DNA from: an uncultured Eubacteriales bacterium
GTDB taxonomy: Bacteria; Bacillota; Clostridia; Oscillospirales; Acutalibacteraceae
Direction of reading: 5' to 3'
Length of the DNA: 5,917 nucleotides
NCBI GenBank assembly: GCA_900319615.1
Contig: ONPE01000092.1
Location: 1 to 5,917 of the forward strand
Shown: positions 1 to 5,731 of the stretch, one piece after another
Numbering within the stretch: the stretch's first letter is position 1
How the letters are laid out: each line of letters begins with the position of its first letter
Notes under the pieces: model-generated
Seen by the model: the letters and a program-made list of their open reading frames with translations, nothing else
Told to the model about the DNA's origin: nothing
The model's database searches: none
Position numbers and translations under genes: made by a program

Positions 1-10
1 TTTTCGATAT

Positions 11-313
11 TCAGTTGTTTCGCTGATAGTACGAGGCGACCTTACGCAGTTTGAGCTCGGCTGCCGAAATGTGTCTTGACACGGTGGACTTTGAGAGGCC
101 CATTTCTTTAGCTATGTCCTTCATCTTCATACCTTCCAGATAATGCTTGATAAGGCAGCTTCGCTGTCGTTCGGTCAGCTCACAGCGTATAGCGCGGCTG
201 AGGATCCTCTTCATCCTCTCGCGCTCGGGTCGGTTAGACGCCCCTGCCTGATACAGACTGAAAGCGATAAGATCGCTGTTCTCGTCGTTCAGGAAAACTC
301 GCTCACGACGCAT
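11..313 (-). CDS. Sigma-70 region 4-like helix-turn-helix protein (100 aa)
   Basis: A small DNA-binding protein. Residues about 45-93 resemble sigma-70 region 4: the segment LTERQRSCLIKHYLEGM leads into a helix-turn-helix, DIAKEMGLSKSTVSRHI (about 66-82), followed by a basic tail. No sigma region 2 is present, so by itself it lacks the usual core-binding and -10-melting part of a sigma factor. It could be a transcription regulator of the kind found in phages and integrative elements, or a split sigma subunit. The start ATG (311-313) lies inside the end of the upstream gene (11-bp overlap). A GAGG 8-9 nt before it can act as ribosome binding site, which suggests translational coupling. The stop is TGA at 11-13. 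The fold assignment is fairly safe; the role and targets are unknown. Confidence 0.8.
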   Translation of the reverse strand: MRRERVFLNDENSDLIAFSLYQAGASNRPERERMKRILSRAIRCELTERQRSCLIKHYLEGMKMKDIAKEMGLSKSTVSRHISAAELKLRKVASYYQRNN

Positions 314-524
314 ACCTGTACGCCTCGCCGCGTTTTCTCAGGGTCTCTGCGGTGTGCAGGAGCTCCCTGTAGATAACGCGGTAGGATATGATACACTCGG
401 TCAGCGCCTTGCGGGCGTCGCTTGATAAACCGCGGTCATTCAAAAGACGTTTCTTCTTCTCGATAACCTGTCGTACACGGAGGGCATTCTCAGCATACTC
501 CTCCGCCCATTCAAAATAGTCCAT
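303..524 (-). CDS. Small helical hypothetical protein, operon partner of the sigma-like protein (73 aa)
   Basis: I do not recognise this family. The protein is highly charged and predicted almost entirely helical: an acidic, aromatic N-terminus (MDYFEWAEEY), a basic helix around residues 16-30 (RVRQVIEKKKRLLN), a short turn (GLSSDARK, 32-39), and a second long helix (40-66), consistent with a helical hairpin or coiled coil. It has no signal peptide or membrane segment. The ATG at 522-524 is chosen because AAGGAAA lies just upstream at normal spacing. A longer reading from a TTG at 609-611 would add 29 residues rich in Arg and Cys that have no ribosome binding site and run through the leader hairpin. 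The 3' end overlaps the sigma-like gene by 11 bp, so the two products are probably made together and may interact (inference). Confidence 0.65.
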   Translation of the reverse strand: MDYFEWAEEYAENALRVRQVIEKKKRLLNDRGLSSDARKALTECIISYRVIYRELLHTAETLRKRGEAYRYAS

Positions 525-591
525 CACTTTTCCTTTCGATAACCTTCTGATAAAACACCTGCAAAAAGTATTCGCTCGATCTCTTCGGCGG

Positions 592-615
592 TTAGTTGAA
601 CTTACGGTCAACTAA
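592..615 (-). promoter_or_regulatory. Leader hairpin of the small sigma-like operon
   Basis: A perfect 8-bp inverted repeat (TTAGTTGA / TCAACTAA, 8-nt loop) lies in the predicted 5' untranslated leader, about 20 nt after the likely transcription start and 68 nt before the first gene. No T-tract follows, so it is not an obvious terminator. It could stabilise the RNA or be an operator. Two in-frame stop codons of an otherwise open frame fall in or beside it. Confidence 0.4.
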
Positions 616-641
616 GCATCATCACCGCTTCCGATGATTTA

Positions 642-670
642 ATTTTAGCATATTTTGGAATGGATTTCAA
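642..670 (-). promoter_or_regulatory. Sigma-A-type promoter for the sigma-like operon
   Basis: Read on the minus strand, TTGAAA (665-670) and TAAAAT (642-647) are separated by exactly 17 bp, and a TG one base before the -10 box (TGCTAAAAT) makes it an extended -10 promoter. Transcription should start near 635, giving a leader of about 110 nt before the first start codon at 524. The location just downstream of the exonuclease terminator fits an independent operon. Confidence 0.7.
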
Positions 671-678
671 TAGTTTTT

Positions 679-702
679 CGAATATTTGTTCTAATTTGTT
701 CG
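679..702 (-). promoter_or_regulatory. Tandem GAACAAAT repeats, possible LexA-like operator
   Basis: On the minus strand GAACAAAT occurs twice (694-701 and 684-691), 10 bp apart, about one helical turn, and ends 8 bp upstream of the -35 box. The second copy continues as AGAACAAATATTCG (679-692), which matches the Gram-positive LexA consensus CGAACRNRYGTTYG at 12 of 14 positions. Either a direct-repeat activator site or an SOS box would fit. The position upstream of -35 is not the most typical for LexA repression. Confidence 0.3.
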
Positions 703-740
703 TAAAAATATCGGCGACCGTTACTGATCGCCGTTTTTTT
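702..740. terminator. Bidirectional intrinsic terminator after the exonuclease gene
   Basis: CGGCGA (712-717) pairs with TCGCCG (728-733). On the minus strand the stem is followed by ATATTTTTA (703-711), ending the typA-exonuclease transcript. On the plus strand it is followed by seven T (734-740), a stronger signal that would stop antisense RNA entering from the left. The exonuclease TAA (721-723) sits in the loop, so the last codons form part of the hairpin. Confidence 0.65.
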
Positions 741-1623
741 GTTGAGTTTTTGCAGGTTGTCTTTTATCCTTAGCTTTATCTGCAGCAGGCAGCGGAGCGA
801 TCTTTTTGGTCACCTTGACCTCGTCATAGCACCTCTTGAAGGTGATGCGCCCCTCAAAATCCTTGTGACACCGCAGGCAGCGAAAATGCGCCCTGAAGCT
901 CTTGTTCTTGAGCCTCCACTTGGAGCGGCGAAGCGCCCTTCGGCCGCAGTCCGGACAGCAAAAGTACATCTCCTTTTTATCTATGCCGGGGTCTTTGAGA
1001 TCGCAGATGTTGTAGTTCTTGAAGGTCAGGCGCTGATAAAAGCTCTCGTCGCAGGTATGCAGATAAACCTTTATCAGCTCGGGATCATACAGCTTTTTGA
1101 AACATTCGGCGGTGAGCTCTGCGTCGTTGTAGGCGCGGTGCAGGCTGTCGTCTTCAAAGCTGAGCCCAAGCATCTCGGCGCAGGCGGACAAGCCAAGCTG
1201 ATGTGAGCTGTCGGTATAGCCTATGGCTCTCTCACAGTACTTTTGCAGATTGACGTAGTACTTGATGAAGGAAAGCCTGTCGTTGCCGAAGAAATAGCGG
1301 TAGTTCTCCATCAGGACGAGGATATCGCTGTTGCTCCATGTCATGAGCACGCCGTCGCCTATGAACTTGCGGAACTTTGACATCACGCGCGAGAAGGTGT
1401 TGCCGCTCTTCTTGAGCTCGTCTATGTCGATATGGGTCAGAGCCGCTACATGGGTGTTCAGCTTCTTTGATATCTGCGGAGATACAAGCTCGGAGAATCT
1501 TTCGGTGATATTCAGTTGTTCGTCCAGCTTAACGGCGCCGAACTCGATTATCTCATTGAAAAAACAATGACGGTGCTTAGAGTAGGTGCCGTTGAACTCC
1601 AGATCCAAAACGATGTAGTTCAT
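721..1623 (-). CDS. DEDDh-type 3'-5' exonuclease with C-terminal zinc-ribbon-like module (300 aa)
   Basis: A DnaQ/RNase T-superfamily exonuclease, expected to remove nucleotides from 3' ends of RNA or DNA with two metal ions. The five catalytic residues are visible: Asp7 and Glu9 in DLEFNGT (Exo I), Asp100 in SNSD (Exo II), and His162 and Asp167 in HRAYNDA (Exo III). The N-terminus resembles the KapD/ERI-1-like branch more than the polymerase III epsilon subunit. After the nuclease domain (about 1-185), residues 222-255 contain CPDC and CLRC pairs (Cys223, 226, 249, 252) separated by a very basic stretch, most likely a zinc ribbon that binds nucleic acid. The tail (about 272-300) is a Lys/Ala/Gln-rich, probably disordered segment. 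GGAG lies 7 nt before the ATG. The gene begins 28 bp after typA with no terminator between them, so it is probably cotranscribed. The substrate cannot be told from sequence. Confidence 0.85.
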   Translation of the reverse strand: MNYIVLDLEFNGTYSKHRHCFFNEIIEFGAVKLDEQLNITERFSELVSPQISKKLNTHVAALTHIDIDELKKSGNTFSRVMSKFRKFIGDGVLMTWSNSDILVLMENYRYFFGNDRLSFIKYYVNLQKYCERAIGYTDSSHQLGLSACAEMLGLSFEDDSLHRAYNDAELTAECFKKLYDPELIKVYLHTCDESFYQRLTFKNYNICDLKDPGIDKKEMYFCCPDCGRRALRRSKWRLKNKSFRAHFRCLRCHKDFEGRITFKRCYDEVKVTKKIAPLPAADKAKDKRQPAKTQQKNGDQ

Positions 1624-1651
1624 AGTATCTCCGATTAAGAATATAGATTGA

Positions 1652-3472
1652 TTATTTGTTGCGGAACTGATGCTTCATGCGCTGCTCCTTGCTGAGTATC
1701 TCTTTGCGCATACGGATATTGACGGGAGTTACCTCGACAAGCTCGTCGTCGGCGATGAACTCGAGGCACTGCTCGAGCGAGAGCACCGACGGAGGAGTCA
1801 GCTTCAAAGCGTCGTCCGAGCCCGACGCACGGGTGTTGGTGATGTGCTTCTTCTTGCAGACGTTGACGGTGATGTCCTCTGCCTTGGGGCAGGCGCCGAC
1901 TATCATGCCTTCGTAAACATCCACGCCGGGGCCGACGAAGAGTCTGCCTCTCTCCTGAGCGGCGTACAGACCGTAGGTGACGGTCTCGCCGGTCTCGAAG
2001 GCGATCAGCGAACCCTGATGACGGGTGACGATATCGCCCTTGTAGGGCTCGTAGGAGTCAAAAACATGGTTCATGATGCCGTTGCCGTTGGTATCGGTGA
2101 GGAACTCGGGGCGATAGCCCATCAGACCTCTCGACGGGATACGGAACTCGATGTGGGTGGAGCCGCCGTCGCGTGTGCCCATGTTTATCAGCTCAGCCTT
2201 GCGTGAGCCGAGCTTCTCCATAACGGCGCCGACGTAGCTCTCGGGCACCTCGATCATGAGGTACTCGATCGGTTCGTTCAGCACGCCGTCGATCATCTTG
2301 GTGATGACGGTGGGTCGGCTGACCTGGAACTCATAGCCCTCACGGCGCATGGTCTCGATGAGGATGGACAGATGGAGCTCGCCTCTGCCGCTGACCTTGA
2401 AGGTATCGGCTGAGTCGGTCTCCTCTACTCTGAGAGCGACGTTGGTCTCGACCTCCTTGAAGAGGCGGTCGCGGATATTCCTCGATGTGACGTATTTGCC
2501 CTCTCTGCCTGCAAAGGGAGAGTTGTTGACGATGAAGTTCATGGATACGGTCGGCTCGTCGATCTTGACGAACGGCAGCGGATCGATGTTATCGGGGACG
2601 CAGATGGTCTCGCCTATGTTGATATCAGCGATACCGGATACGCAGACGAGGTCGCCCATCTCAGCTTCGCTGCACTCGACGCGCTTCAAGCCCTCGAACT
2701 CGTAGAGCCTCGAGACCTTGACGTTGGTGGTGGTGCCGTCCTGATGACAGAGCACGGCTGCCTGTCCGCTCTTGACCCTGCCGCGCTCGACGCGACCGAT
2801 ACCGATACGTCCGACATACTCGTCGGCTTCGATATTGGATACAAGGAGCTGTAAGGGGGCGTCGATCTCACCCTCGGGAGCCGGTATCTCGCGGATGATG
2901 GCTTCGAACAGCGGCTTCATATCGGGGGTCATCTCATAGGGGTCGAGGGATGATACGCCCTCGCGCGCCGAAGCGTAGACCACCGGGAACTCGAGCTGAT
3001 CGTCGTCGGCTCCGAGCTCGATGAACAGGTCGAGCACCTCGTCGATGACCTCCTCGGGACGGGCTCCGTCGCGGTCGATCTTGTTGACGACCACCAGCGG
3101 CTTTTTGCCGAGACCCAGAGCCTTCTTCAAGACAAAGCGTGTCTGAGGCATACAGCCCTCGAAGGCGTCGACAAGCAGCAGAACGCCGTCGACCATCATG
3201 AGGATGCGCTCGACCTCGCCGCCGAAATCGGCGTGTCCGGGGGTGTCGACTATATTGATCTTGGTATCTCCGTACATGACGGAGGTGTTCTTCGAAAGTA
3301 TCGTGATACCGCGCTCACGCTCGAGGTCGTTGCTGTCCATGACGCGCTCGTTGACGACCTCGTTCGAGCGGAAGATGCCTGACTGGCGCAGGAGCTGGTC
3401 TACCAGAGTGGTCTTACCGTGGTCGACGTGGGCGATGATAGCGATATTCCTTAAATCGTCTCTTTTAGCCAT
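1652..3472 (-). CDS. typA: Ribosome-associated translational GTPase TypA/BipA (606 aa)
   Basis: A full-length TypA/BipA, a cytoplasmic GTPase of the EF-G/LepA class that binds the ribosome and is known in other bacteria to help 50S assembly and growth in stress or cold. GTPase motifs are intact: P-loop AHVDHGKT (14-21), switch I ERGITI (53-58), DTPGH (76-80), NKID (130-133) and SAR (168-170). These are followed by the beta-barrel domain II (about 205-290), EF-G-like domains III and V, and the BipA-specific C-terminal domain with GLYAAQERG and the KKKHITNTRAS loop. The ATG at 3470-3472 is chosen because it gives the family-typical MAKRDDLRNIAIIAHVDHGK and has AGGTGA 5-6 nt upstream. An in-frame TTG at 3491-3493 would add seven residues and has no good binding site. 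It is the first gene of an operon with the exonuclease. Confidence 0.97.
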   Translation of the reverse strand: MAKRDDLRNIAIIAHVDHGKTTLVDQLLRQSGIFRSNEVVNERVMDSNDLERERGITILSKNTSVMYGDTKINIVDTPGHADFGGEVERILMMVDGVLLLVDAFEGCMPQTRFVLKKALGLGKKPLVVVNKIDRDGARPEEVIDEVLDLFIELGADDDQLEFPVVYASAREGVSSLDPYEMTPDMKPLFEAIIREIPAPEGEIDAPLQLLVSNIEADEYVGRIGIGRVERGRVKSGQAAVLCHQDGTTTNVKVSRLYEFEGLKRVECSEAEMGDLVCVSGIADINIGETICVPDNIDPLPFVKIDEPTVSMNFIVNNSPFAGREGKYVTSRNIRDRLFKEVETNVALRVEETDSADTFKVSGRGELHLSILIETMRREGYEFQVSRPTVITKMIDGVLNEPIEYLMIEVPESYVGAVMEKLGSRKAELINMGTRDGGSTHIEFRIPSRGLMGYRPEFLTDTNGNGIMNHVFDSYEPYKGDIVTRHQGSLIAFETGETVTYGLYAAQERGRLFVGPGVDVYEGMIVGACPKAEDITVNVCKKKHITNTRASGSDDALKLTPPSVLSLEQCLEFIADDELVEVTPVNIRMRKEILSKEQRMKHQFRNK

Positions 3473-3545
3473 ATTCTCACCTGATTTTTCCAATTAATTA
3501 TCTGAGATTTTTAATATGCGCATAATACTCTATTTTATCATTAGC

Positions 3546-3580
3546 ATTATAGCACTAACGGCATAGAAATACTATGTCAA
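3546..3580 (-). promoter_or_regulatory. typA: Probable typA promoter (extended -10)
   Basis: On the minus strand TGCTATAAT (TATAAT at 3546-3551) is a consensus extended -10 element, enough for a promoter alone. The only consensus -35 hexamer, TTGACA (3575-3580), is 23 bp away, too far for normal sigma-A use. An inverted repeat CATAG-TATTT-CTATG (3562-3576) fills the spacer and overlaps that hexamer. The -10 call is good; whether the TTGACA takes part is uncertain. Confidence 0.55.
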
Positions 3581-3599
3581 AAATAGCCGAAAAAGAAAT

Positions 3600-3620
3600 C
3601 ACATACCGGAATATTATGTG
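3600..3620 (+). promoter_or_regulatory. Inverted repeat just upstream of the aconitase -35 box
   Basis: CACATA (3600-3605) and TATGTG (3615-3620) are perfect 6-bp arms around a 9-nt centre, ending 1 bp before the -35 hexamer and lying between the two divergent promoters. The location suits an operator or activator site for aconitase, but the motif matches no regulator I can name and short AT-rich dyads arise by chance. Confidence 0.3.
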
Positions 3621-3621
3621 C

Positions 3622-3650
3622 TTTACTTTATATGTAAAAAGTAGTATAAT
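3622..3650 (+). promoter_or_regulatory. Sigma-A-type promoter of the aconitase operon
   Basis: TTTACT (3622-3627) and a perfect TATAAT (3645-3650) are separated by 17 bp. Transcription should start at about 3656-3658, leaving a leader of about 140 nt before the aconitase ATG. Confidence 0.75.
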
Positions 3651-3656
3651 AAATTG

Positions 3657-3690
3657 GATATTAGCCGTAATATCAAAAAAACGGCGGGCT
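3657..3690 (+). promoter_or_regulatory. 5'-end hairpin with possible H-type pseudoknot in the aconitase leader
   Basis: At or next to the predicted transcript start, GATATTA (3657-3663) and TAATATC (3668-3674) form a perfect 7-bp stem closing the 4-nt loop GCCG (3664-3667). Seven A residues follow (3675-3681), then CGGC (3682-3685), which is complementary to the whole loop. This hairpin, A-rich linker and loop-pairing order is the layout of a small H-type pseudoknot, as in some compact riboswitches. The hairpin itself is clear. The tertiary pairing and any ligand are inference; simple protection of the mRNA 5' end is the plainer explanation. Confidence 0.45.
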
Positions 3691-3706
3691 GACGGTCGCT
3701 ACCGTC
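3691..3706 (+). promoter_or_regulatory. Second leader hairpin of aconitase
   Basis: GACGGT (3691-3696) and ACCGTC (3701-3706) form a 6-bp GC-rich stem with loop CGCT. No T-run follows, so it is not a terminator. It sits between the 5'-end structure and the hairpin over the upstream ORF. Confidence 0.4.
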
Positions 3707-3730
3707 GATTCGCTTTACCACATATACAGC

Positions 3731-3770
3731 ATACCGCTCCTTAACAAAAACCTTTATCAAGGATCGGTAT
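3731..3770 (+). promoter_or_regulatory. Leader hairpin covering the upstream-ORF ribosome binding site
   Basis: Outer arms ATACCG (3731-3736) and CGGTAT (3765-3770) and inner arms CCTT (3751-3754) and AAGG (3759-3762) can form one interrupted hairpin. The inner right arm is the AAGGA Shine-Dalgarno of the short upstream ORF, and the outer right arm includes the first two bases of its ATG, so folding would hide the ORF start. Proposed from base pairing by eye, without an energy calculation. Confidence 0.4.
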
Positions 3771-3795
3771 GAAACTACTTTTATTTGGAGGTTAA
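3769..3795 (+). CDS. Possible 8-codon upstream ORF / leader peptide MKLLLFGG
   Basis: ATG at 3769-3771 is preceded by AAGGA (3759-3763) at 5-nt spacing and encodes Met-Lys-Leu-Leu-Leu-Phe-Gly-Gly before TAA (3793-3795). The Gly-Gly codons GGA GGT contain the aconitase Shine-Dalgarno (GGAGG, 3787-3791), and the stop is 2 nt before the aconitase ATG. A ribosome translating it would cover and then release next to the aconitase start. The three leucines use CTA, CTT and TTA, while the aconitase gene mostly uses CTC and CTG. Short ORFs occur by chance, so translation is unproven. Confidence 0.35.
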   Translation: MKLLLFGG

Positions 3796-3797
3796 CT

Positions 3798-5726
3798 ATG
3801 GGACTTACACTTGCAGAAAAAATCATCAAGGCTCACCTTGTGACAGGTGAGATGATAAAGGGTACGGATATCGGCATCCGTATCGACCAGACCCTTACTC
3901 AGGACGCCACGGGCACTATGGCGTATCTCGAGTTTGAGGCTATGGGCATCGACCGCGTCCGCACGGAGCGCTCGGTAGCCTACATCGACCACAACACCCT
4001 GCAGACCGGCTTTGAGAACGCCGACGATCACCGCTTTATCCAGACCGTGTGCAAAAAGCACGGCGTGTACTTCTCGCGTCCGGGCAACGGCATCTGCCAT
4101 CAGGTACATCTCGAGCGCTTCGGCATCCCGGGCAAGACTCTGATCGGCTCCGACTCCCACACCCCCACCGGCGGCGGCATCGGTATGCTCGCCATCGGAG
4201 CGGGCGGCCTTGACGTTGCGGTAGCTATGGGCGGCGGCGAGTATTACATCACCATGCCTAAGATCGTAAACGTAGAGCTCAAGGGCGAGCTGCAGGAGAA
4301 TGTATCTGCAAAAGATATCATCCTCGAGGTGCTGCGCATCATGTCCGTCAAGGGCGGCGTAGGCAAAATAATCGAGTATACGGGAGAAGGAATAAAGACG
4401 CTCAGCGTCCCGCAGAGAGCTACCATCACCAACATGGGCGCGGAGCTGGGTGCAACCACATCCATCTTCCCCTCCGACGAGAACACCCTCGAATTCCTCA
4501 AGGCTCAGGACAGAGCAGACGCTTACACCGAGCTCAAGGCTGACGACGACGCAGAGTATGACGAGCATATCGTCATCGACCTGAGCACGCTCGAGCCCCT
4601 CGCGGCATGCCCCCACTCCCCCGACGCTGTCAAGGCTGTATCGGAGCTCGAGGGCATGGTCGTAAATCAGGTGTGCATCGGCTCCTGCACCAACTCCAGC
4701 TACACCGACCTGATGAAGGTCGCGCATATCTTAAAGGGCAAGACCGTCGCCGACGGCGTATCTCTCGCCATCGCTCCCGGCTCGAAGCAGGTGCTCAATA
4801 TGCTCGCGAAGAACGGCGCACTCTCCGACCTGATCGACGCGGGCGCAAGGATACTCGAGAGCGCTTGCGGCCCCTGCATCGGCATGGGTCAGTCGCCCAA
4901 CAGCAAGGGCGTTTCCCTGCGCACGTTCAACCGCAACTTCCTCGGCAGGAGCGGAACCAAGGACGCTGAGATCTATCTGGTATCCCCCGAGGTCGCGGCT
5001 GTATCGGCACTCACCGGCGTTATGACCGACCCGAGGAAATTCGCCGACGGCTACAAGGTCGATATGCCCGAGCACTTCCTCATCAACGACAACATGGTCA
5101 TCGAGCCTGCATCTGTAGACGAGATGGACAAGATCGAGGTCCTGCGCGGTCCGAACATCAAGGAGTTCCCCAAGACGAGCGCGCTCGATAAAGATATCTC
5201 TGCAACCTGCTCCTTAAAGGTCGAGGACAACATCACAACCGACCACATCATGCCTGCCGGTGCGAAGATACTGCCCCTGCGCTCCAATATCCCGGCTATC
5301 TCGGAATACTGCTTCACCGTATGCGATACGGACTTCCCGAAGCGCGCAAAGGAGCTGGGCTCCTCTGTCATCGTCGGCGGCTCCAACTACGGTCAGGGCT
5401 CGTCGCGTGAGCACGCCGCACTCGCTCCGCTGTATCTCGGCGTAAAGGCTGTGCTGGTCAAGAGCTTCGCGCGCATCCACCGCGCAAACCTCATCAACGC
5501 CGGTATCATCCCGCTCGAATTCGCCGACGAGAACGACTATAACAAGATCGACCTCGGCGACAACCTCTTCATCGAGGATATCCGCGGTCAGATCGAAAAG
5601 GGCGACGTTATCGTCATCACAAACAAATCAAAGAACGTCAGCATCGAGACAAAGTGTGCTCTGACTCAGCGCCAGAAGGATATAATCTTAGCAGGCGGCC
5701 TGCTCAACTACACTATTTCAAAATAA
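3798..5726 (+). CDS. acn: Aconitate hydratase (642 aa)
   Basis: A [4Fe-4S] dehydratase that isomerises citrate to isocitrate in the cytoplasm. The family features are complete: substrate-loop motif GSDSHTPTGGG (117-127), cluster ligands Cys297 in GSCTNS and Cys357/Cys360 in CGPCIGMG, linker, then the swivelling C-terminal domain with TTDHIMPAG (480-488), GGSNYGQGSSREH (527-539) and the catalytic-arginine region SFARIHRANL (556-565). At 642 aa with both halves fused it matches the shorter single-chain bacterial/mitochondrial-like aconitases, not the roughly 900-aa AcnA or the split LeuC/LeuD isopropylmalate isomerases. The ATG is fixed by GGAGG 6 nt upstream. It is followed in the same direction, without a terminator, by a probable isocitrate dehydrogenase gene, so the pair would supply 2-oxoglutarate. 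A homoaconitase-like substrate cannot be excluded by motifs alone, but the neighbour argues for citrate. Confidence 0.93.
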   Translation: MGLTLAEKIIKAHLVTGEMIKGTDIGIRIDQTLTQDATGTMAYLEFEAMGIDRVRTERSVAYIDHNTLQTGFENADDHRFIQTVCKKHGVYFSRPGNGICHQVHLERFGIPGKTLIGSDSHTPTGGGIGMLAIGAGGLDVAVAMGGGEYYITMPKIVNVELKGELQENVSAKDIILEVLRIMSVKGGVGKIIEYTGEGIKTLSVPQRATITNMGAELGATTSIFPSDENTLEFLKAQDRADAYTELKADDDAEYDEHIVIDLSTLEPLAACPHSPDAVKAVSELEGMVVNQVCIGSCTNSSYTDLMKVAHILKGKTVADGVSLAIAPGSKQVLNMLAKNGALSDLIDAGARILESACGPCIGMGQSPNSKGVSLRTFNRNFLGRSGTKDAEIYLVSPEVAAVSALTGVMTDPRKFADGYKVDMPEHFLINDNMVIEPASVDEMDKIEVLRGPNIKEFPKTSALDKDISATCSLKVEDNITTDHIMPAGAKILPLRSNIPAISEYCFTVCDTDFPKRAKELGSSVIVGGSNYGQGSSREHAALAPLYLGVKAVLVKSFARIHRANLINAGIIPLEFADENDYNKIDLGDNLFIEDIRGQIEKGDVIVITNKSKNVSIETKCALTQRQKDIILAGGLLNYTISK

Positions 5727-5731
5727 TCAAT

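Larger units (their letters stand above)
3473..3797. other. Divergent control region between typA and aconitase
   Basis: A 325-bp AT-rich spacer without a credible long gene. It holds back-to-back promoters (typA start near 3539, aconitase start near 3657), an inverted repeat between them, a 67-nt typA leader and a roughly 140-nt structured aconitase leader with a short upstream ORF. The typA leader also contains a 10-bp palindrome, TATGCGCATA (3515-3524), of unknown meaning. Confidence 0.75.

Noticed and set aside
303..611. Longer 102-aa version of the small helical protein from a TTG start
   Set aside because: The extra 29 residues cross the leader hairpin and have no Shine-Dalgarno, whereas the internal ATG at 524 has AAGGAAA in place.
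739..1206. 155-codon plus-strand open frame opposite the exonuclease
   Set aside because: It shadows a gene with intact catalytic motifs; it has no ribosome binding site or family resemblance.
1670..2206. 178-codon plus-strand open frame opposite typA
   Set aside because: It is antisense to the conserved C-terminal half of TypA and has the low-complexity composition of a shadow frame.
1652..3493. 613-aa TypA from an in-frame TTG start
   Set aside because: The extra MEKSGEN lies over the ribosome binding site of the family-typical MAKRDDLRN start.
3645..3674. CcpC-type operator (ATAA-N7-TTAT) near the aconitase -10 box
   Set aside because: The region has AT-rich near matches such as AATA-N7-TATT but no exact copy of the motif; calling it would overfit.
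3769..3800. Classical leucine transcription attenuation of a leuC-type gene
   Set aside because: The downstream protein is a fused aconitase and not LeuC, and no terminator hairpin with a T-run lies between the leucine codons and the gene.
3623..3829. 68-codon minus-strand frame in the divergent region
   Set aside because: It runs across the aconitase promoter and leader, has no good ribosome binding site, and has no recognisable domain.
3792..4727. 311-codon open frame on the minus strand opposite aconitase
   Set aside because: It is antisense to a clear full-length aconitase. The translation is rich in Val, Gly, Ala and His without a recognisable family, as expected from a GC-rich gene read backwards.
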